A stretch of DNA of 64,000 nucleotides from Pyrocephalus nanus (GCA_038380795.1 CM076259.1:61461938-61525937), one strand, 5' to 3'; positions 25,411-37,974 are shown, counted from the first letter of the stretch. The notes: generated by a model not told the origin, from the letters alone. A program made the numbers and translations.

Positions 25411-27116
25411 ATCCAGCTGATTTAATGCTGATATGTTTTTCAGAGACTATCCTTAAGATCAGCTGCTAGTCTCTTGGAGATGGGAACACCGATCCTTTGC
25501 ATGTGCAGAGGAAATGCACTGAATGCACTGCCCAATGATCTCAGCCTTACCATACTCCTTAAACCCTTAACAAACAACTGAGTACAAAGCAGAATTATAT
25601 TGTGCTTTGCAACATGAGAATAATGCCACAGAAACATCAAAGGACCAAATCTGAAGGCATTTAAGGATTGAGTTAAATTGTCATTACCGTTCAAGAAGGC
25701 AAACTTGCTTAGTGAACTGTGGAATGGTACACTGTTTTTGCGCTTTAACATTGCTTAGCCTTTTGCCTTTTTAGTGTAATCCATTCCTTAAAGGTTTCTC
25801 AGGCATAAGTCCTGGAGTCTAAACAAATCATAATCAGTAAATTTAGATGCCCTCACTTTGTTTCAGCTTTGATAGCCTTCAGAAAAATCTTTATAAGTAT
25901 TTTCAAATTCATATATTGATAAGGAAGATTAATAGCATTTCAGGTGGGGGTAGTGGGGAATAGGTAGTTTGCAACTTCAGTCTCATGCAAAGTGTTAAGC
26001 TACACATATTGGTTGAACTCTTAGGAGACCCTGTACTTTCCTTTCATCCTAGGACAAACTCAGTGCAGATTCTGAAAGAACAGTCTCAACTGAGTAGCAA
26101 TCCTGAACTATACTTTGAATGCCTGCTGCTGGTTCAGTATATGCAGTAGCAAGACAAGAAATGAAATAGTTATTCATGCAGCAGTTGTTGCTGTTCATGA
26201 ATCAGTGTAGATTTCTAAATAACCATGCATTTAATGCACCACCAGTAGCAAATTACTTCTCAACTGCTTCTGTGCTTAGCAACTGTGCTGTGAATTACCT
26301 CTCTGTTCATCTAATGTGTCCTCTTTCTTGTCTGGTCCCTTTTAGTATGTCCGCAAGAATGGTGCAGTGATTAGGCCTTTAATAAATCTGTAGGTTTATC
26401 CCACATGTTATTTTACCCCTCCTGAAGGCTGCTGCATCTGTTAGTTTTCAGTGGTGCAGGAAATCTGACAATAAGCTATTGAATTGTTTGTATTGGTTCT
26501 GGAGGCTGAACCTTACCTGTTGTCCAAATGCAAGTTGCTTTTCTTGTGCCCTTTCCGAGACCTCACTAAATCCTGAGTATATCCAGAAACCAGGTGGAGC
26601 TGGAGGACAGTTACATCATCTAGAGCAGTTTTATGAGGAGTAAGGCTGAAATTACAGTATGCACATTTTGCTTTGGTATTTTTAAATGGAACAATATTTT
26701 CAAGAAGTTCTGACTCACACTACACCTTGAAAAGTTATCAACGATTTTAAGTCAGCAAATTGTGGACAAAAGCTTGTAAAGTTATTCCAGTAGAGATCGT
26801 AGGTATTTGCAGCCAAAGGCAGGGAAAACATCTTCCATGTTGCTAAGAGAGGTAAACCTGTTGATATAACTGATAAAGCCTTTTGGCAAGCTTGTGTTTG
26901 GCTGTCCGTTTTTTATTATTCTATCCTTGTCAGAATCAACCCTTCACAGGATTGAGTTCATTCTTTTTTGTTTTAGAAAGAATAGTGTTACCTTTATGTA
27001 CTAAAATCTTCTGTTATGCCTAACTTTTTAAGCTATTCATGACATTTTAGTGGAGTGAAATAACTTCAGTCTCTTGTCACTGTCATGGTTTGTCATTTCT
27101 AGACTTCCTTTTGACT

Positions 27117-27260
27117 TCCTTTTCTTTTTTCCTATTTCTTTTTCTCTCTTTTTTCTTCTTTTTTTTTTTCTTTTATCTTTTCCCTTTTCCCTTTTTCCTT
27201 TTCCTCTTTTTTCTTTCCCTTTTCCTTTTTTCTTTTTTCTTTTTCCCTTTTTTTTTCTCT
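27117..27260 (+). repeat. Long pyrimidine tract (T/C-rich)
   Basis: A low-complexity run of TTTTCC-type units. The parts 27135-27174 and 27176-27260 are pure pyrimidine (40 and 85 bases), broken only by single A residues. The overlapping plus-strand frames rich in Phe/Ser/Leu and the minus-strand frame rich in Lys/Glu (27132-27479) are translations of this tract. In vertebrate introns such tracts are slippage-prone and can form triplex DNA. Confidence 0.92.
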
Positions 27261-27988
27261 GTTTGTTTTTTTCTCTTTAAATTTGGTTAAAAATGTGTTC
27301 TGTAATAAAAAGCCAAAAACTGATACCTTCCCTTCCTGTTTGAAACTCGGGTGCTCAACAACTCTGTTAATATTTAAGTACTGTCTGTCCAGTTTTAATC
27401 CATGTAATATCTGTTCAGTGTTTTTATTGAAATGCTGTGTAATGCCAGATAAGGTTTTAGGATTGTTTTTCCAGTTCACTTATTAGTACCTTTTTTAGCA
27501 ATGTCCATCACCAGAAGATTCACATCAAGTTAATTGGACAAACTTTTTCAATCAATCTTATTTTTATTTTAATTCTTACAAATAACATCCAGTGTTGACA
27601 TTCATTTGTATTTGGCCTCAGATTGCTCTTTGCTAACAGGCTTAGATTGTCCCATTTACCCTTTTACAATACAGTATTTAATGCAAAAACTTCAATTTTC
27701 TTCCAGACCTCTGAGACTTTCTCTGAACCCAAGGTATCTGCAAGTCATTTTCAAAGATCCAGGTAGATATCTTCCAGAAGTCTCGAATGCAGGCTTCTGG
27801 TACCTGCTGATCTAAAGGCTCTGCAGCCATTTGAGGTCCTTACATTGAATGTGATATAATTTATTTCCAAAATAAGTTTATTGACCATTTCTTATCTTGA
27901 TGCCAACCTTTTGTCCATTTTAGCTGACTACTTCTTCTGCCATGCAGTAATTGTCTCTTTTCAAATTGCTATTTTTATTTGTTCTCAT

Positions 27989-27991
<3 letters not shown>

Positions 27992-28020
<29 letters not shown>
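27992..28020 (+). repeat. Poly-A run of 29
   Basis: Twenty-nine consecutive A bases inside intron 1. I see no retrocopy or LINE body joined to its 5' side, and CR1 does not end in poly-A, so a simple homopolymer expansion is the best reading. Confidence 0.95.
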
Positions 28021-28022
<2 letters not shown>

Positions 28023-28473
28023 ATGCCCCTGCAATGGGTGGACATACCATGTCTTACTGTCTGACCATATTATGCCTGCTGACTTGTAAGATTGCTGCCT
28101 CTTGACTACTGATGGAGAAAAGTCTTTTGATGAACGTGTGGTGTCACATTGGTGCGAAGTTTAAACCCTTAGTCTTTGAGACTGTTCAGTGACATAGCAG
28201 AGAAATCTAATATTGTATTGTCAAGAAAACATTGATTTATTTTTTTTCCTAGATTGATTACACAGTCTGACAGGTAGCACTTTTATTATTGTTGTAGAAG
28301 GTGTCAGGAATAACAGTACTAGTACCTTCTGTCAGGGTTTATCGATGAGCAGCATGCTTTGTCTCCAGAATAAATCAAAGCACTTGGATCCAGACATGGA
28401 ATTTAGTTGTGTCCCAGTTAAGGTATGAAGGCTGTGTAGCAAAGGTGGACTACCCACCTAAGCACTCAGGTGC

Positions 28474-29055
28474 TTGTGGAAACCTAATTTTCATGAAAAT
28501 CAAATCATTAAATACCTGAGCAAAAGAAAGGAAAGCTGCCATGTGGAAAAGAACCTGAGGGTGCTGGTTGGCATCCAGCTGAACATGAGCCAGCAGTGTG
28601 CCCAGGTGGCCAAGAAGGCCAATGGCATCCTGACCTGTATTAGAAATAGAGTAGCCAGCAGGATGAGAGATGTGAGCATCCCCCTGTACTTTGGACTGGT
28701 GAGGCTGCACCTTGAATCCTGCATCCAGTTCTGGGCCCCTCAATACAAGAAAGACATTGAGGTGCTGGAACGCGTCCAGAGAAGGGCAATGGAGCCTTTT
28801 GGGCTTGCTCACTACAACTACCTGAAAGGAGGTTGTAGTGAGGTGAGTGTCGACTTCTCCCAGGTAATAAGTGATAAAACAAAGGGAAATGTCCTCAAGT
28901 TGCACCAAGGGAAGTTTAGATTAAATAGTAGGAAAAAATTATTCACCAAAAGGGCTGTCAAGCATTGGAACAGGCTGCCCAGGGAAGTGGTTGAGTCACC
29001 ATTCCTGGAGGTATTTAAAAGATGTGTAGACATGGTGCTTTGGGACATAGTTTGA
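28474..29055 (+). pseudogene. CR1 ORF2 C-terminal remnant (193 codons)
   Basis: This open frame encodes the tail of the CR1 ORF2 polyprotein, downstream of the reverse transcriptase core. Recognisable segments are [62 protein letters not shown] and [15 protein letters not shown]. Between RVQRRA and YNYLKGG, family copies carry roughly 30 more residues (the GLEHKSYEERL region) which are missing here, yet the frame is kept. The first codons come from flanking or diverged sequence. It lacks endonuclease and polymerase domains, so it is a dead fragment and not a host gene. Confidence 0.88.
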
Positions 29056-29139
29056 TGCTAGACTGGACTGGGTTAACAGTTGGACTTGATAAACCTAAAG
29101 GTCTTTTCCAATCTAGATGATTCTATCAATGAATGAATG
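28500..29139 (+). mobile_element. CR1 LINE 3' end, sense to FNDC3A
   Basis: The element begins in text like CTGCCATGTGGAAAAGAACC, passes through the C-terminal part of CR1 ORF2, and ends with TGGACTTGATAAACC, then GTCTTTTCCAATCTAGATGA and TTCTATCAATGAATGAATG, a degenerate form of the CR1 terminal 8-bp repeats. It is 5'-truncated and lies in sense orientation within intron 1. It is the least decayed CR1 copy in the window, since a long reading frame survives. Confidence 0.93.
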
Positions 29140-31970
29140 TGAGACCAAATGTTGGGCATGTCCAAAGCAATCCTGTCTTGGAAGGCCTGAAGAAGTTGTA
29201 ATGATGTTTGTATTGGAGTCAGTTTGAGTTATGTTTAATTCTCACTGATGCTCAGTTTGATAGACATGTTTTGGGTTATGCCCAAAAAATGGTGATAGCA
29301 CTGAGTGCATTATAAGTTATGAATTCAGTCAAAGTCATGTTGTGTGATAAAGGCAGTTAGTGCTTTCTGATATAAGAAATGAGCCATTAGCATAGCTTGG
29401 GAATAATGAGCTGCATTCAACTTAAACCTGGGGAAATTCAAGCCAGCTTAGTTCAGAAGAGTGTTGCATCATTGCTTGGAACATTGGAATTACTTTCTTT
29501 CTGTGACACCTTAGATAAACATTGTAAAATATTCGGAGCTCTAAGACCAAGAAATGGCAGCAAGAACAAGCCTGGTTTTAGCTCTTGTGGGAGCTGGAAT
29601 CAATGCCTTGATTCTAACCTCTGCTTCCAGGCTGTGTATTCATTGTGCATTAAACAGTCATTGGATAATATCCTGGGAAGCTTATCATCAAACTTTCTGG
29701 CTTGAAAGATGATCCAAGTAAGTTTCATCAGCCCTCTGCCCACCTGCAGAAGTGTTGGGGACTGACTGTAGCCTGGAGAATTTGATTGATGAGGAGGAAA
29801 GCTTTTAAAGTAAGATAGGAATAAAAAACTCTGCTCTTACTGTTTGAAAGACTAATAAGCCTGGCTAAGCAGGTATAAATGACTTAGCATAAGTGTTGAT
29901 GAATCTTATTATTCACAGTTATGTTTCAGTTTTTTAACCTAGAGGGATTTTTCTTCCCCAACTTAAATCTTTGCAGACTATACCAGGAAAGGAAATGAAT
30001 CCTCTCAAACAGCATGAGAATGTTATTTTTCCAAGTTAGTAATTTTACAGCAGGACAGCCTTCAGTATAGGAATAGTTAAACCATCCTGTAAATGTACTA
30101 TATATGTACCGTATAAGCTGTACAAGAGGCTTATAGTGCTTTGTTAGTGCGCAAGTCCTCTTGTACTGACAGCACTGTACTACAGCTTTCAACCCACAGC
30201 AGGGCAGTCAGTTGGGTGGGATGGAGTTTTAGAAGATGCCTCTAAGTAGGAATGTGTAACAGCAGTTTTTTAACCAAGTATCTCTAGAGCTTGGTATTGA
30301 AGGCAGTGTCATTAATCTGATTTTATCACTCCTTTCTTATTTAAAGTTGTAATGCTGTAACCGGTAAACATCTCTGTTTATGAGCAGACAATATATGTGT
30401 TAGAAGTTTGGAAGTCTTTGTAGAGAGTTTCATTAGCCAGATGATATCAAGGCAAAACATGTAATGCCTGTATCATTACTGACTCAGGCTGTGTAACTTC
30501 AAAATTGTACCTACTTTTTTTTACCATTCTACTGTAAGTACTGGCTAAGAGAAGCAGTTCTGCTTTAAAAATACTGTACAAGCTTTTTCTAAGCTAATCT
30601 TTATGTCTATGTTTGATGTTAAGCACTGTTTTCAGATGCAAAATATGATTAACTTGTGGGAATTCTAAATATGCCATTCACCCCTAGTGAATTTTTTCCA
30701 TCTGTCTTTCTGTTTTGTTAAGAAATACCAATTTCTCAATTCTTGTTGATCTAATTCTTTTTTTTTATTTCAAAAGCTAAGTGTACTGAGTCTAACTGGG
30801 ATTGAGTTAAGACAGTACATGAAACCAGTATAACTCAGTGGTTTGGGTTTGCGCTTTTTTTTAAACAAAATTAAATGAAATTTTAAAAGCAGCTTATTAG
30901 AATTGTAATATGTATTTCCAGCATGGAAAAATGTTAATCTTTGGCTTTTTTGGTCTTAATTCTTCCATCCAGTCTCCATACACCATCAACACACAAAATA
31001 CCAGAAAATGCCTTACTTATGACTTGTTAAGGTAATTGAAAGGAATGCTCGGCTGAACCCTGCTTTCTGTTATGTTGCTATGTGATACTCATCAGAGTTG
31101 AAGTGTATCACTGCTCTCATGGGCCTCTTGTCTCTGTGGCTTTTTTTCTTGTCATCAGGTTTCATGTAACTTTACAACGTGTGCTAGCAAGGGCTTTTTT
31201 GTAGTATAGTTATGAGGATTATAATTTTGTGTGTGGGCATTACCTCTTCCACCCCTCCCCAGGTTTTAGCTGCTGATTAAAGCTATTAAAGGACCACTGG
31301 TTATCAGAGTGACACAGCTTTATTTCTGGGTCTAATACATTTTGAAACTAAAGAAATGTCAGACTGTGCGGATTTTTTTTTTTTTTTTACTCATTTGTGT
31401 CTCACTTGGACATTTTCTAATAACAAGTTGTTCCTAAAATAAGTGTTCATTCATTATAATAGGAAAAGTGGGTTGATTATTAAAAAAAAAGAAAAAAGCA
31501 AGTGTCCCTGTAAGTCTTAGGGTTTTTTACCAGTTTCATATAAACAAGAACACTATATATGTAGGTTCTAAGGCAACTGCTTTTATCTTTTCTTTTTTTC
31601 CTCAGTAGGCGTTTTGCCAGCAGTGCCAGTCAAACTTAGACAAAACCTTGGTTTGTTATCAAAGTTAAAAGGTTCAGGTTTGTTACCTCTAGGTCTGTGA
31701 TGTGTCGTCTTCTGAAATCCAGCCGCTAGAGGGGGTCTAAACCACCCTCTCTCTATAACTAGGGCTTGACTCGTTGACAAAACACATCTTCAGGGTTGTA
31801 TGATTGCTAGGTTGTTGTGGAAACATACTTTTGAAAGGAGTCTGGTTTCATAATATTCTTTTGCTATTGTTGTTGTTTCTGAACTGAGGCTGTTTTTAAG
31901 GATGATTATTCAGAAATATTTAAATAGTTTAATCAGTTTAACTTTTCTTTGCAGGTGATCTGGTGAATTA

Positions 31971-31985
31971 ATGTACTATCAATGA
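31971..31985 (+). other. Five-codon uORF overlapping the main start
   Basis: ATG TAC TAT CAA TGA starts 14 bases before the main ATG. Its TGA at 31983-31985 shares bases with the tandem start ATGATG at 31982-31987. Context is poor for initiation (purine at -3 but T at +4). Ribosomes that used it would terminate exactly on the main start, a layout suited to reinitiation. Confidence 0.75.
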
Positions 31986-32083
31986 TGGCAGAACATCCAC
32001 CATTACTGGACACCACTTCGCTTATAAGTAGTGAAATCCCTCTTCTGACTTCCCCCATTGTTAGTGGGGATGGAGCACAACAG
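31985..32083 (+). CDS. FNDC3A: FNDC3A, N-terminal coding segment (exon 2)
   Basis: This encodes the N-terminus of FNDC3A, an endoplasmic-reticulum-anchored protein with a proline-rich N-terminal region, a series of fibronectin type III domains (about nine in mammals) and a C-terminal transmembrane anchor. Loss in mouse (the symplastic spermatids mutant) disrupts spermatid adhesion to Sertoli cells. The 33 residues start MAEHPPLLDTTSLISSEIPL and end SGDGAQQ, very close to mammalian FNDC3A, which begins MAEHPPLLDTT. I chose the second of two tandem ATGs because it has A at -3 and G at +4 and agrees with the mammalian start; the first (31982) would add one Met and has T at -3. The segment has no FN3 domain. 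It joins exon 3 in phase 0. Partial: all later domains lie outside the window. Confidence 0.93.
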
Positions 32084-32574
32084 GTAAGGAAAATTCAGTT
32101 GGTTTTTTTTTTTCCTTTTTTTTCCCTTCCAACAGTACCACTGACATATTGACACTGTAAAAGATAGTAATCCTTCATCTGGAATATATTTGTGCAGCTT
32201 TGGCTGTGCGTGAGAGGTTGGGGTGCAGGTAGAACTGGTGCAGAGATGAGATTTGTAAAGATGTGAAGCAGAAAACCTGTATTGTGAAAAAACTTCTTCA
32301 CGGAAGAATGGCACCAAACAGCTGCCAAGTTGACAAGCTGCCGTGATCACATCTTCGTTCGGAACCTATATATGTAAATTACCATATGATCTTATTAAGG
32401 TTAATAAACCTTTCCCTATGGTAGAATGTAGTAGCTGAGGCACAGCGTGTGCTAGCAGCTATGATCTCTAGATTGATACTTGCGACTGAGTACCTTAAAT
32501 GGTGGGACTTGCTTTTGTATGTTAGTGTCTGCCTGGACACTTCTTGAATTTATATTTCTGTATAGCAGTGCTTC

Positions 32575-33240
32575 CCATCTAGCACCTCAGCTGCTCCTCC
32601 CAACTTTGTGTCGCTTGATGATGTACTTTGTCCCATCATCCAGGTCTTTAAAGAAGATTGTAAACATTCTTTGCCCCAGGGTCAGCCACTGAGGTAGGTG
32701 ACTAGTGGATGGCATCCTGCTGGACTTTGCACTGCTGGTCACAACACTTTGAGACTGGCACTTTGTCCAGTTTTCAGTCTATCTCGGTGCCCATGTTCAG
32801 TCTGTGCTTTACCAGTTTCTGTGTGAGGATGTAATGGAAGGCAGTGTCAAAAGCCTTGCTAAAGTCAGGATAAACAGTAGCTACTGCTCTCCCCTTGTTC
32901 ACCAAGCTAGTAATTTCAGTGTAGAGGGCCATCTAGGTTTATCTGGCATGATTTCCTCTTTGTAAATCCATACCGCCTACTCCCAGTCATCTTTTTATCT
33001 TTAATGTGTTTGGAAATGGCTTCTAGGAAGATTTATTCACTCATCTTCCCAGAGCGGAAGGTGATGTTGACCACCTTGTAGTTCCCTGAATCCTCTTCCT
33101 TGCCCTTTTTTGAAGATTGCACTGACATTTGCTTTCTTCAAGTCCTTGGGAACCTCCCCTATTCACCATGACCTTTCAAAAGTAGTTGAGACTGAACTAC
33201 TTGTTCTGCCTTCCACAGAAATAAGGCTGTCAGGCTGTGC
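32575..33240 (-). mobile_element. CR1 LINE internal fragment
   Basis: Read on the plus strand, the blocks CTCCTCCCAACTTTGTGTCG, TTTGTCCCATCATCCAGGTC, GGATGTAATGGAAGGCAGTG, TCAAAAGCCTTGCTAAAGTC and CTACTGCTCTCCCCTTGTTC follow the reverse complement of the internal (reverse-transcriptase-region) part of avian CR1, in order. The tail to about 33240 includes CTTCAAGTCCTTGGGAACCT. Stops and indels break every frame. It starts about 490 bp after exon 2, antisense to the gene. Confidence 0.88.
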
Positions 33241-35792
33241 TGTCAAGCTTACTCTGTAATCATGCAAGATTTTGAGTCAGATATGACTTTAAATAGATAT
33301 GCCTTTTCTTTAAAATGTTGTGTCTTTCTCCTGCCGAGTAAGATTAAAACTGGAAAACAAGCAAAGTGTTTCTTCAAAGAAATGAATTCATGGGGGTTTG
33401 TGTTAATCTTCTTAAGGGAAAAACAACATATATACTGCTGGTGCTCTTTTTTGTTAAAAATAAAGGGCAACTCATAAAGGCTACTGTCTAAAGTGGAACT
33501 GGCAGTGATCGTGTATATTTTAAAAAAGAGAATCTTTAGAAAACATTGAGCAGATTCTCAGTCATCAATAAGGAATGTAATTTTTTTTCCTCATTTCATG
33601 ATAAGTAGCAGTTATACCACAATGTTGTCTACTGTCTGTGTTCCACAATGTTTGGTGAAAGTTGTGACTTCCATTTTCTGTCCCTCCTTCCCATCTGATA
33701 CATGATTCATGAAGAATCAGCAAGTGCATTTGTTCAGTGGCAGGAAACTTTACTGGAAACCCTTTTTGCTTCTGGTGATTTAAAAGCCATCACTCAGTAG
33801 AAAATACTTTGTATATCTGAAATATGGGAAATCCAGAATTGCAGGGACTGCTTTCTCTGTCAAGGTTGTCCAATTAAGTCTTAGGCTGCAGAAAGATTGG
33901 GCAGGTGCTTATTTATTTATGAGAGTCTTAAAATTATTTGTTAGTTTTATGTGGTATGCTAATGAAAGGGATAGATATAAATGAAGTATAATGTATTCAA
34001 GTACAAAACACTGTAATGCCGAACCTTTTTCACCTTTTTTTAAAAATATTTTTAACCTGAATATTAGTTCATTGAATTCCTTTTTTCCCCCCTTGTGACT
34101 TTAAAACTACAAGAAGGGAGAAGACTTCTGCCTTCATGATGGAGTTGCTAATTTTTCTGAAAGTCTGTTTGCTTAGCTACACTACACATATTCTGTAGGG
34201 GTTACTTCTTTAAAATATGAAAAATACTTCTCCAGTTGCTTTCATAACAGCGTTGTGGTGTTGGATTGCATAAACTATAACTTCATCTGTAGTGCTGACA
34301 GAATTTGATTGTGTTCCTGCAATCAAAATTTAGAGCTCTTTTGTCCATGTAAATAAATGTATATGTTCTTCGATCTTCGTAGTGTATAGGTTGGTCTGTA
34401 GCTATTCTAATTAGTTATAGTCAGTCCTGACTGAAAAGGTATTGAAGAACAGTAGAAAATTCTTTATTTGCCTATTTTGTTTATATGTTGGTATTTTCTA
34501 TGTTAGACTAGTTAACTGTATCCTTAACTTGTAAGTTTTTGTTCAGCTGTAAAACATCTAAGGATTTTTTAAAATCAATTCACCCCTTCTTGCATCTTAC
34601 CAGAATTAATTATGATGATTATGGTGACTTATGTTGTATATACTGCATAGCTGAGTTACCAAATGAATACAGACTATTCAGTACTTTTCTGAAACAGTTC
34701 ATATCTTCAAGATAATCTATTTCAAATACTTGAAGTTCTGCTAGCAGTGTAAATGTGAAATAGCAGTACAAATATTTGAACATGTTAAGATGAAAGGTCA
34801 TATGCTTCAAATAGCGGAAGTGTCTGATCAGGCTAAAGCTGTAACTTTCCACCATGTTTTAGAACAAAACAATCCACCAAGTTAGAATGTGAGTGTCCAA
34901 TCAGAAGACATGGGGAACTTAAACTGGATGTTCATGTGTCACTCAGTGCTGCTGTAGGAGACTGCCATATTCTCTGTCCCACAGAACAAGGGACTACTGT
35001 TAGCTGGATAGGATAAAACCAGTGAAAAGGAAAAGCAAACACTAAACCTATTGGCTTCTCCTTCTCTGTTAAGCACAGAAGTACTACTTTTACACCGTCC
35101 TGTCACTGTATTCAGCATGAGTGGGTAACGTACTTACATCTTGATGGTGAGGAGGGTTGTGGATGAAATATGGAGAAGATCTGTAGGAGCTGATAGAAAC
35201 CAAGTGACTCTGAGAAAACATTGAGAGAGGACAGAAGTGCTTAAGAGTTTTTCATGTAAGGAATACTAATTTAGTGATTCTGTACTGATTATTGTCGAGG
35301 CTGGACAGGAAGGATGTGCTTGATTATGTGAGTCCTGATTTGATGGCAGGAAAGAAAAAGATGAGGCAAGAGTTCAAACTGTTTTAACACACTGATGTTA
35401 AATTGTTTTGGAAAGTTTTTGCAGCACCCAGTGGTATTCCAGAACGAAACAGTAAATTGCTGACATAAGTTTGCAGCAGCACTGGAGTTCTGGACCTTTA
35501 TAGCACCTTCCCACTAAAGCTAGCAGTGGCAAAGTGAGGCATCTCTATATAACCTCTGTGTCCTTTATTACCAGAAAAGGTAGATAGCATTCTCAAAGTA
35601 GCCCAGTACCTGTTAAGTGTTTCCTTTTCTCTGGGAATTGGACACACAGTGTTTGACCTTTAGTCAGCTTTATTTCTTGGCAAGGTGTTAGGATAAAGTA
35701 GTACTTCTAGCTTGGGAAGCATGTTGTTTACCGTCCAAACTTTATTGAGAAGTTTAGATGCTTAGTGGGTTTTCCAAAAATCACACTCTATA

Positions 35793-35840
35793 TGTGTATA
35801 TGTGTAGTGCATGTGTGTCTGTGTGTATATACTGTGCGTG
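35793..35840 (+). repeat. TG/TA-rich microsatellite
   Basis: Interrupted TG dinucleotides alternate with TATA steps, beginning TATATGTGTATATGTGTAG. An imperfect, old alternating purine-pyrimidine tract. Confidence 0.75.
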
Positions 35841-36720
35841 TTAAAGTAGATACTTAGCATCAAATCTACAAGTCAGTGTTTCTAAAACCAATTTCTTCTT
35901 TAAATATTTAAATGTCTGATCTTAAAGTTATTATTATCCTGTTATCATAGGAGAAAATCTTCAGTCAGCAGAGCAGTAGATGGTATGAAAACAAATTAAA
36001 CAATCCCCTTTTTTGGCTTTCAGGTTGTTTACATACAGGGCATCACAGCAGAAATATAATGGTGAAGATATAGACTACATTGCTAAATGCATTTCCTCAG
36101 TTTTCTTTCTGACACTTCTGCTTCTGAAAAGCATATGGTACATTATCAAGTTCCAGCTTGCTTTGTTTTTCCCCTGGTGCTGAAAATCAAGCTTAGAACT
36201 GCATATGTTTCATGATCTTTTCCTCTATGAGAAAAAAAATCCGTGTTGAAAGTTGTTTAACAACATATACTCTTGTAACTGTTGTCCCTGGTTTCCATAT
36301 TGTGCTGTTTTCCTTTCATCTGTGTTTTGATTTCATAGAACACAGAGTATGTGCGTGGCTGCTTCTGCCTTTTTTGGCTGAGTTTTGTTGTCATTCTTTT
36401 TTGTACTTCCTCTTTGGCTCTATTGAATTAGCGGATACGTCTAACTTCTCATTTTGGAGATTCATTGAAGTTTGTTTTAGTTGACAATTATTCTTTCATC
36501 CTTCAGTGGCTTCATAGCATTGAAGTGCACCAGAAGTGTGTTCCCTGGAACCATTGGAACTCTCAGGCATGCAAGTGCTTCAGTGCCAGCTTATTGAAGC
36601 TCATTATAAAGCTGTATTTTTTTCCCCAGGATTGATTAGTACTTTTGTGTAGCAACCATCATTTCCATGGAAGTTTTTAACTGGTTGTTGGCTATGACTT
36701 TTTTAAAAAGGCAACACTAC

Positions 36721-36740
36721 AAAAAAAAAAAAAAAAAAAA
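36721..36740 (+). repeat. Poly-A run of 20
   Basis: Twenty A bases preceded by CAACACTAC and followed by GGCTAC. No retroposed body is recognisable 5' of it. Confidence 0.9.
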
Positions 36741-37974
36741 GGCTACATGAATGTGAGTTTTGATGATTCAAGATTATTAGGTCCTTCCTCTATCTGACTT
36801 AATCATATTTTTTGGTTAGGAAGGATGAAGTTATGTCTTAGTTAAATATGAATTCCTTTTATCTTAGAGATCAGAATTTTTTCTGATGTATTTAAACTAT
36901 ATCCTTGATCGCAGATGCATTGAAAACTTGCTTTAAAATTCCTAGAGGAAGCCATCATCCTCAGCAGTAAGTGAAGATTCAAAATTCTTTGGTATATATT
37001 AATGTATGAATACTATGCTGCTTTTGGTTAGGAGAAAGCAGCATCAGACTTACTGCACAATTTATGCTAGCATTCAGATATATTTATTTCAATATTTGCT
37101 CTCTGAAAATGAGTGTAGAAACAAGAGTTAAGGCTGTGTAGTTCATAGCCTTTTCTACTTGTATTTGCTATGAAAATTCGTGGAATAAAACATCCTCATA
37201 AAACTTCTGACTAATCCTCCATTCTCTCTAAAATGGGATTTCGTGTGCGTGATATAAATGTTAGGTTAATTTTGGTCTCTGATACAGTAGATTCTTCCCA
37301 AGATACTTGAGGCAGGATTTCCCCTGTTGAATGAATCTGTTCAGAAACTGACATATGGGAGAATTGGATGACATGTGAAAATTGGATTTTAAGTCAGTTA
37401 GTCACTGTAGTTTGCTAATACAGTCAGTAGGGAGAAATAAGCATGTCCAGAAGATGATCCCTTTCATGTTTTAGGAAGGTGGCTAAAGATCTGTACTTTT
37501 TTTTTTTTTTTTTTCCCTCTTTTATATAAGGTGAGAAGGTGCAAATTGGCTGGAGCTATCAGCATTGAGGCAGCCCAGTTCTTCTCTGCAGTCTGTTGCA
37601 AGTGGGCCCAGTTCCTGAGTCTGTGTGTTTCTTTATCAATAAGGTTTGGAAGGGTACAGTTATGCCTAAGTGGTGTCCTGGACTCGGGCATGTCCCCATT
37701 TCTCCCCTTCTCCATACCAGGGGAGACTTGATGCTGAGTAAGCGAGGATCTGAATGCCAGAGTTCAGGACCTATAAAGTCATCCGTAGCGCTTACCTCCC
37801 TTTCCTCAGAACACACAGGCTCCTGTAATCTCTCTGTAAGTTGTGACAAAAATGTAACCGTTTTGCAAAGTCATATTTTTAATTACAGAAACTCCACTCT
37901 TAAAATATATGAGAATTACACATTTGGCTAACAAGTAATCTGAATACACCCTCTGCTAGCTGAAACTTGGTCTT

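Larger units (their letters stand above)
13600..31954 (+). other. FNDC3A: FNDC3A intron 1 (about 18.4 kb)
   Basis: The intron runs from the GTACGT donor after 13599 to the acceptor ending TTTCTTTGCAG at 31954. It begins in the CpG island and soon becomes AT-rich. No internal coding exon is supported: open frames are short and lack family resemblance. It holds two CR1 regions (24.6-25.4 kb and 28.5-29.1 kb), a long pyrimidine tract and a poly-A run. Large first introns are normal for this gene family and often carry enhancers, but I see no clear one here by eye. Confidence 0.75.
31955..32083 (+). other. FNDC3A: FNDC3A exon 2 (first coding exon)
   Basis: The acceptor CTTTGCAG ends at 31954 and the donor CAG|GTAAGG follows 32083. 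The exon holds 30 bp of 5' UTR and then 33 codons (34 if the first of two tandem ATGs is used). An in-frame TGA at 31964-31966 shows that the frame cannot extend upstream. The exon ends in phase 0, matching the start of exon 3. Confidence 0.93.

Noticed and set aside
27074..27479. Phe/Leu-rich and Lys/Glu-rich open frames resembling membrane or charged proteins
   Set aside because: Translations of a low-complexity pyrimidine tract.
27992..28020. Poly-A run as the tail of a processed pseudogene
   Set aside because: No coding or transcript-like body or target-site duplication is visible upstream.
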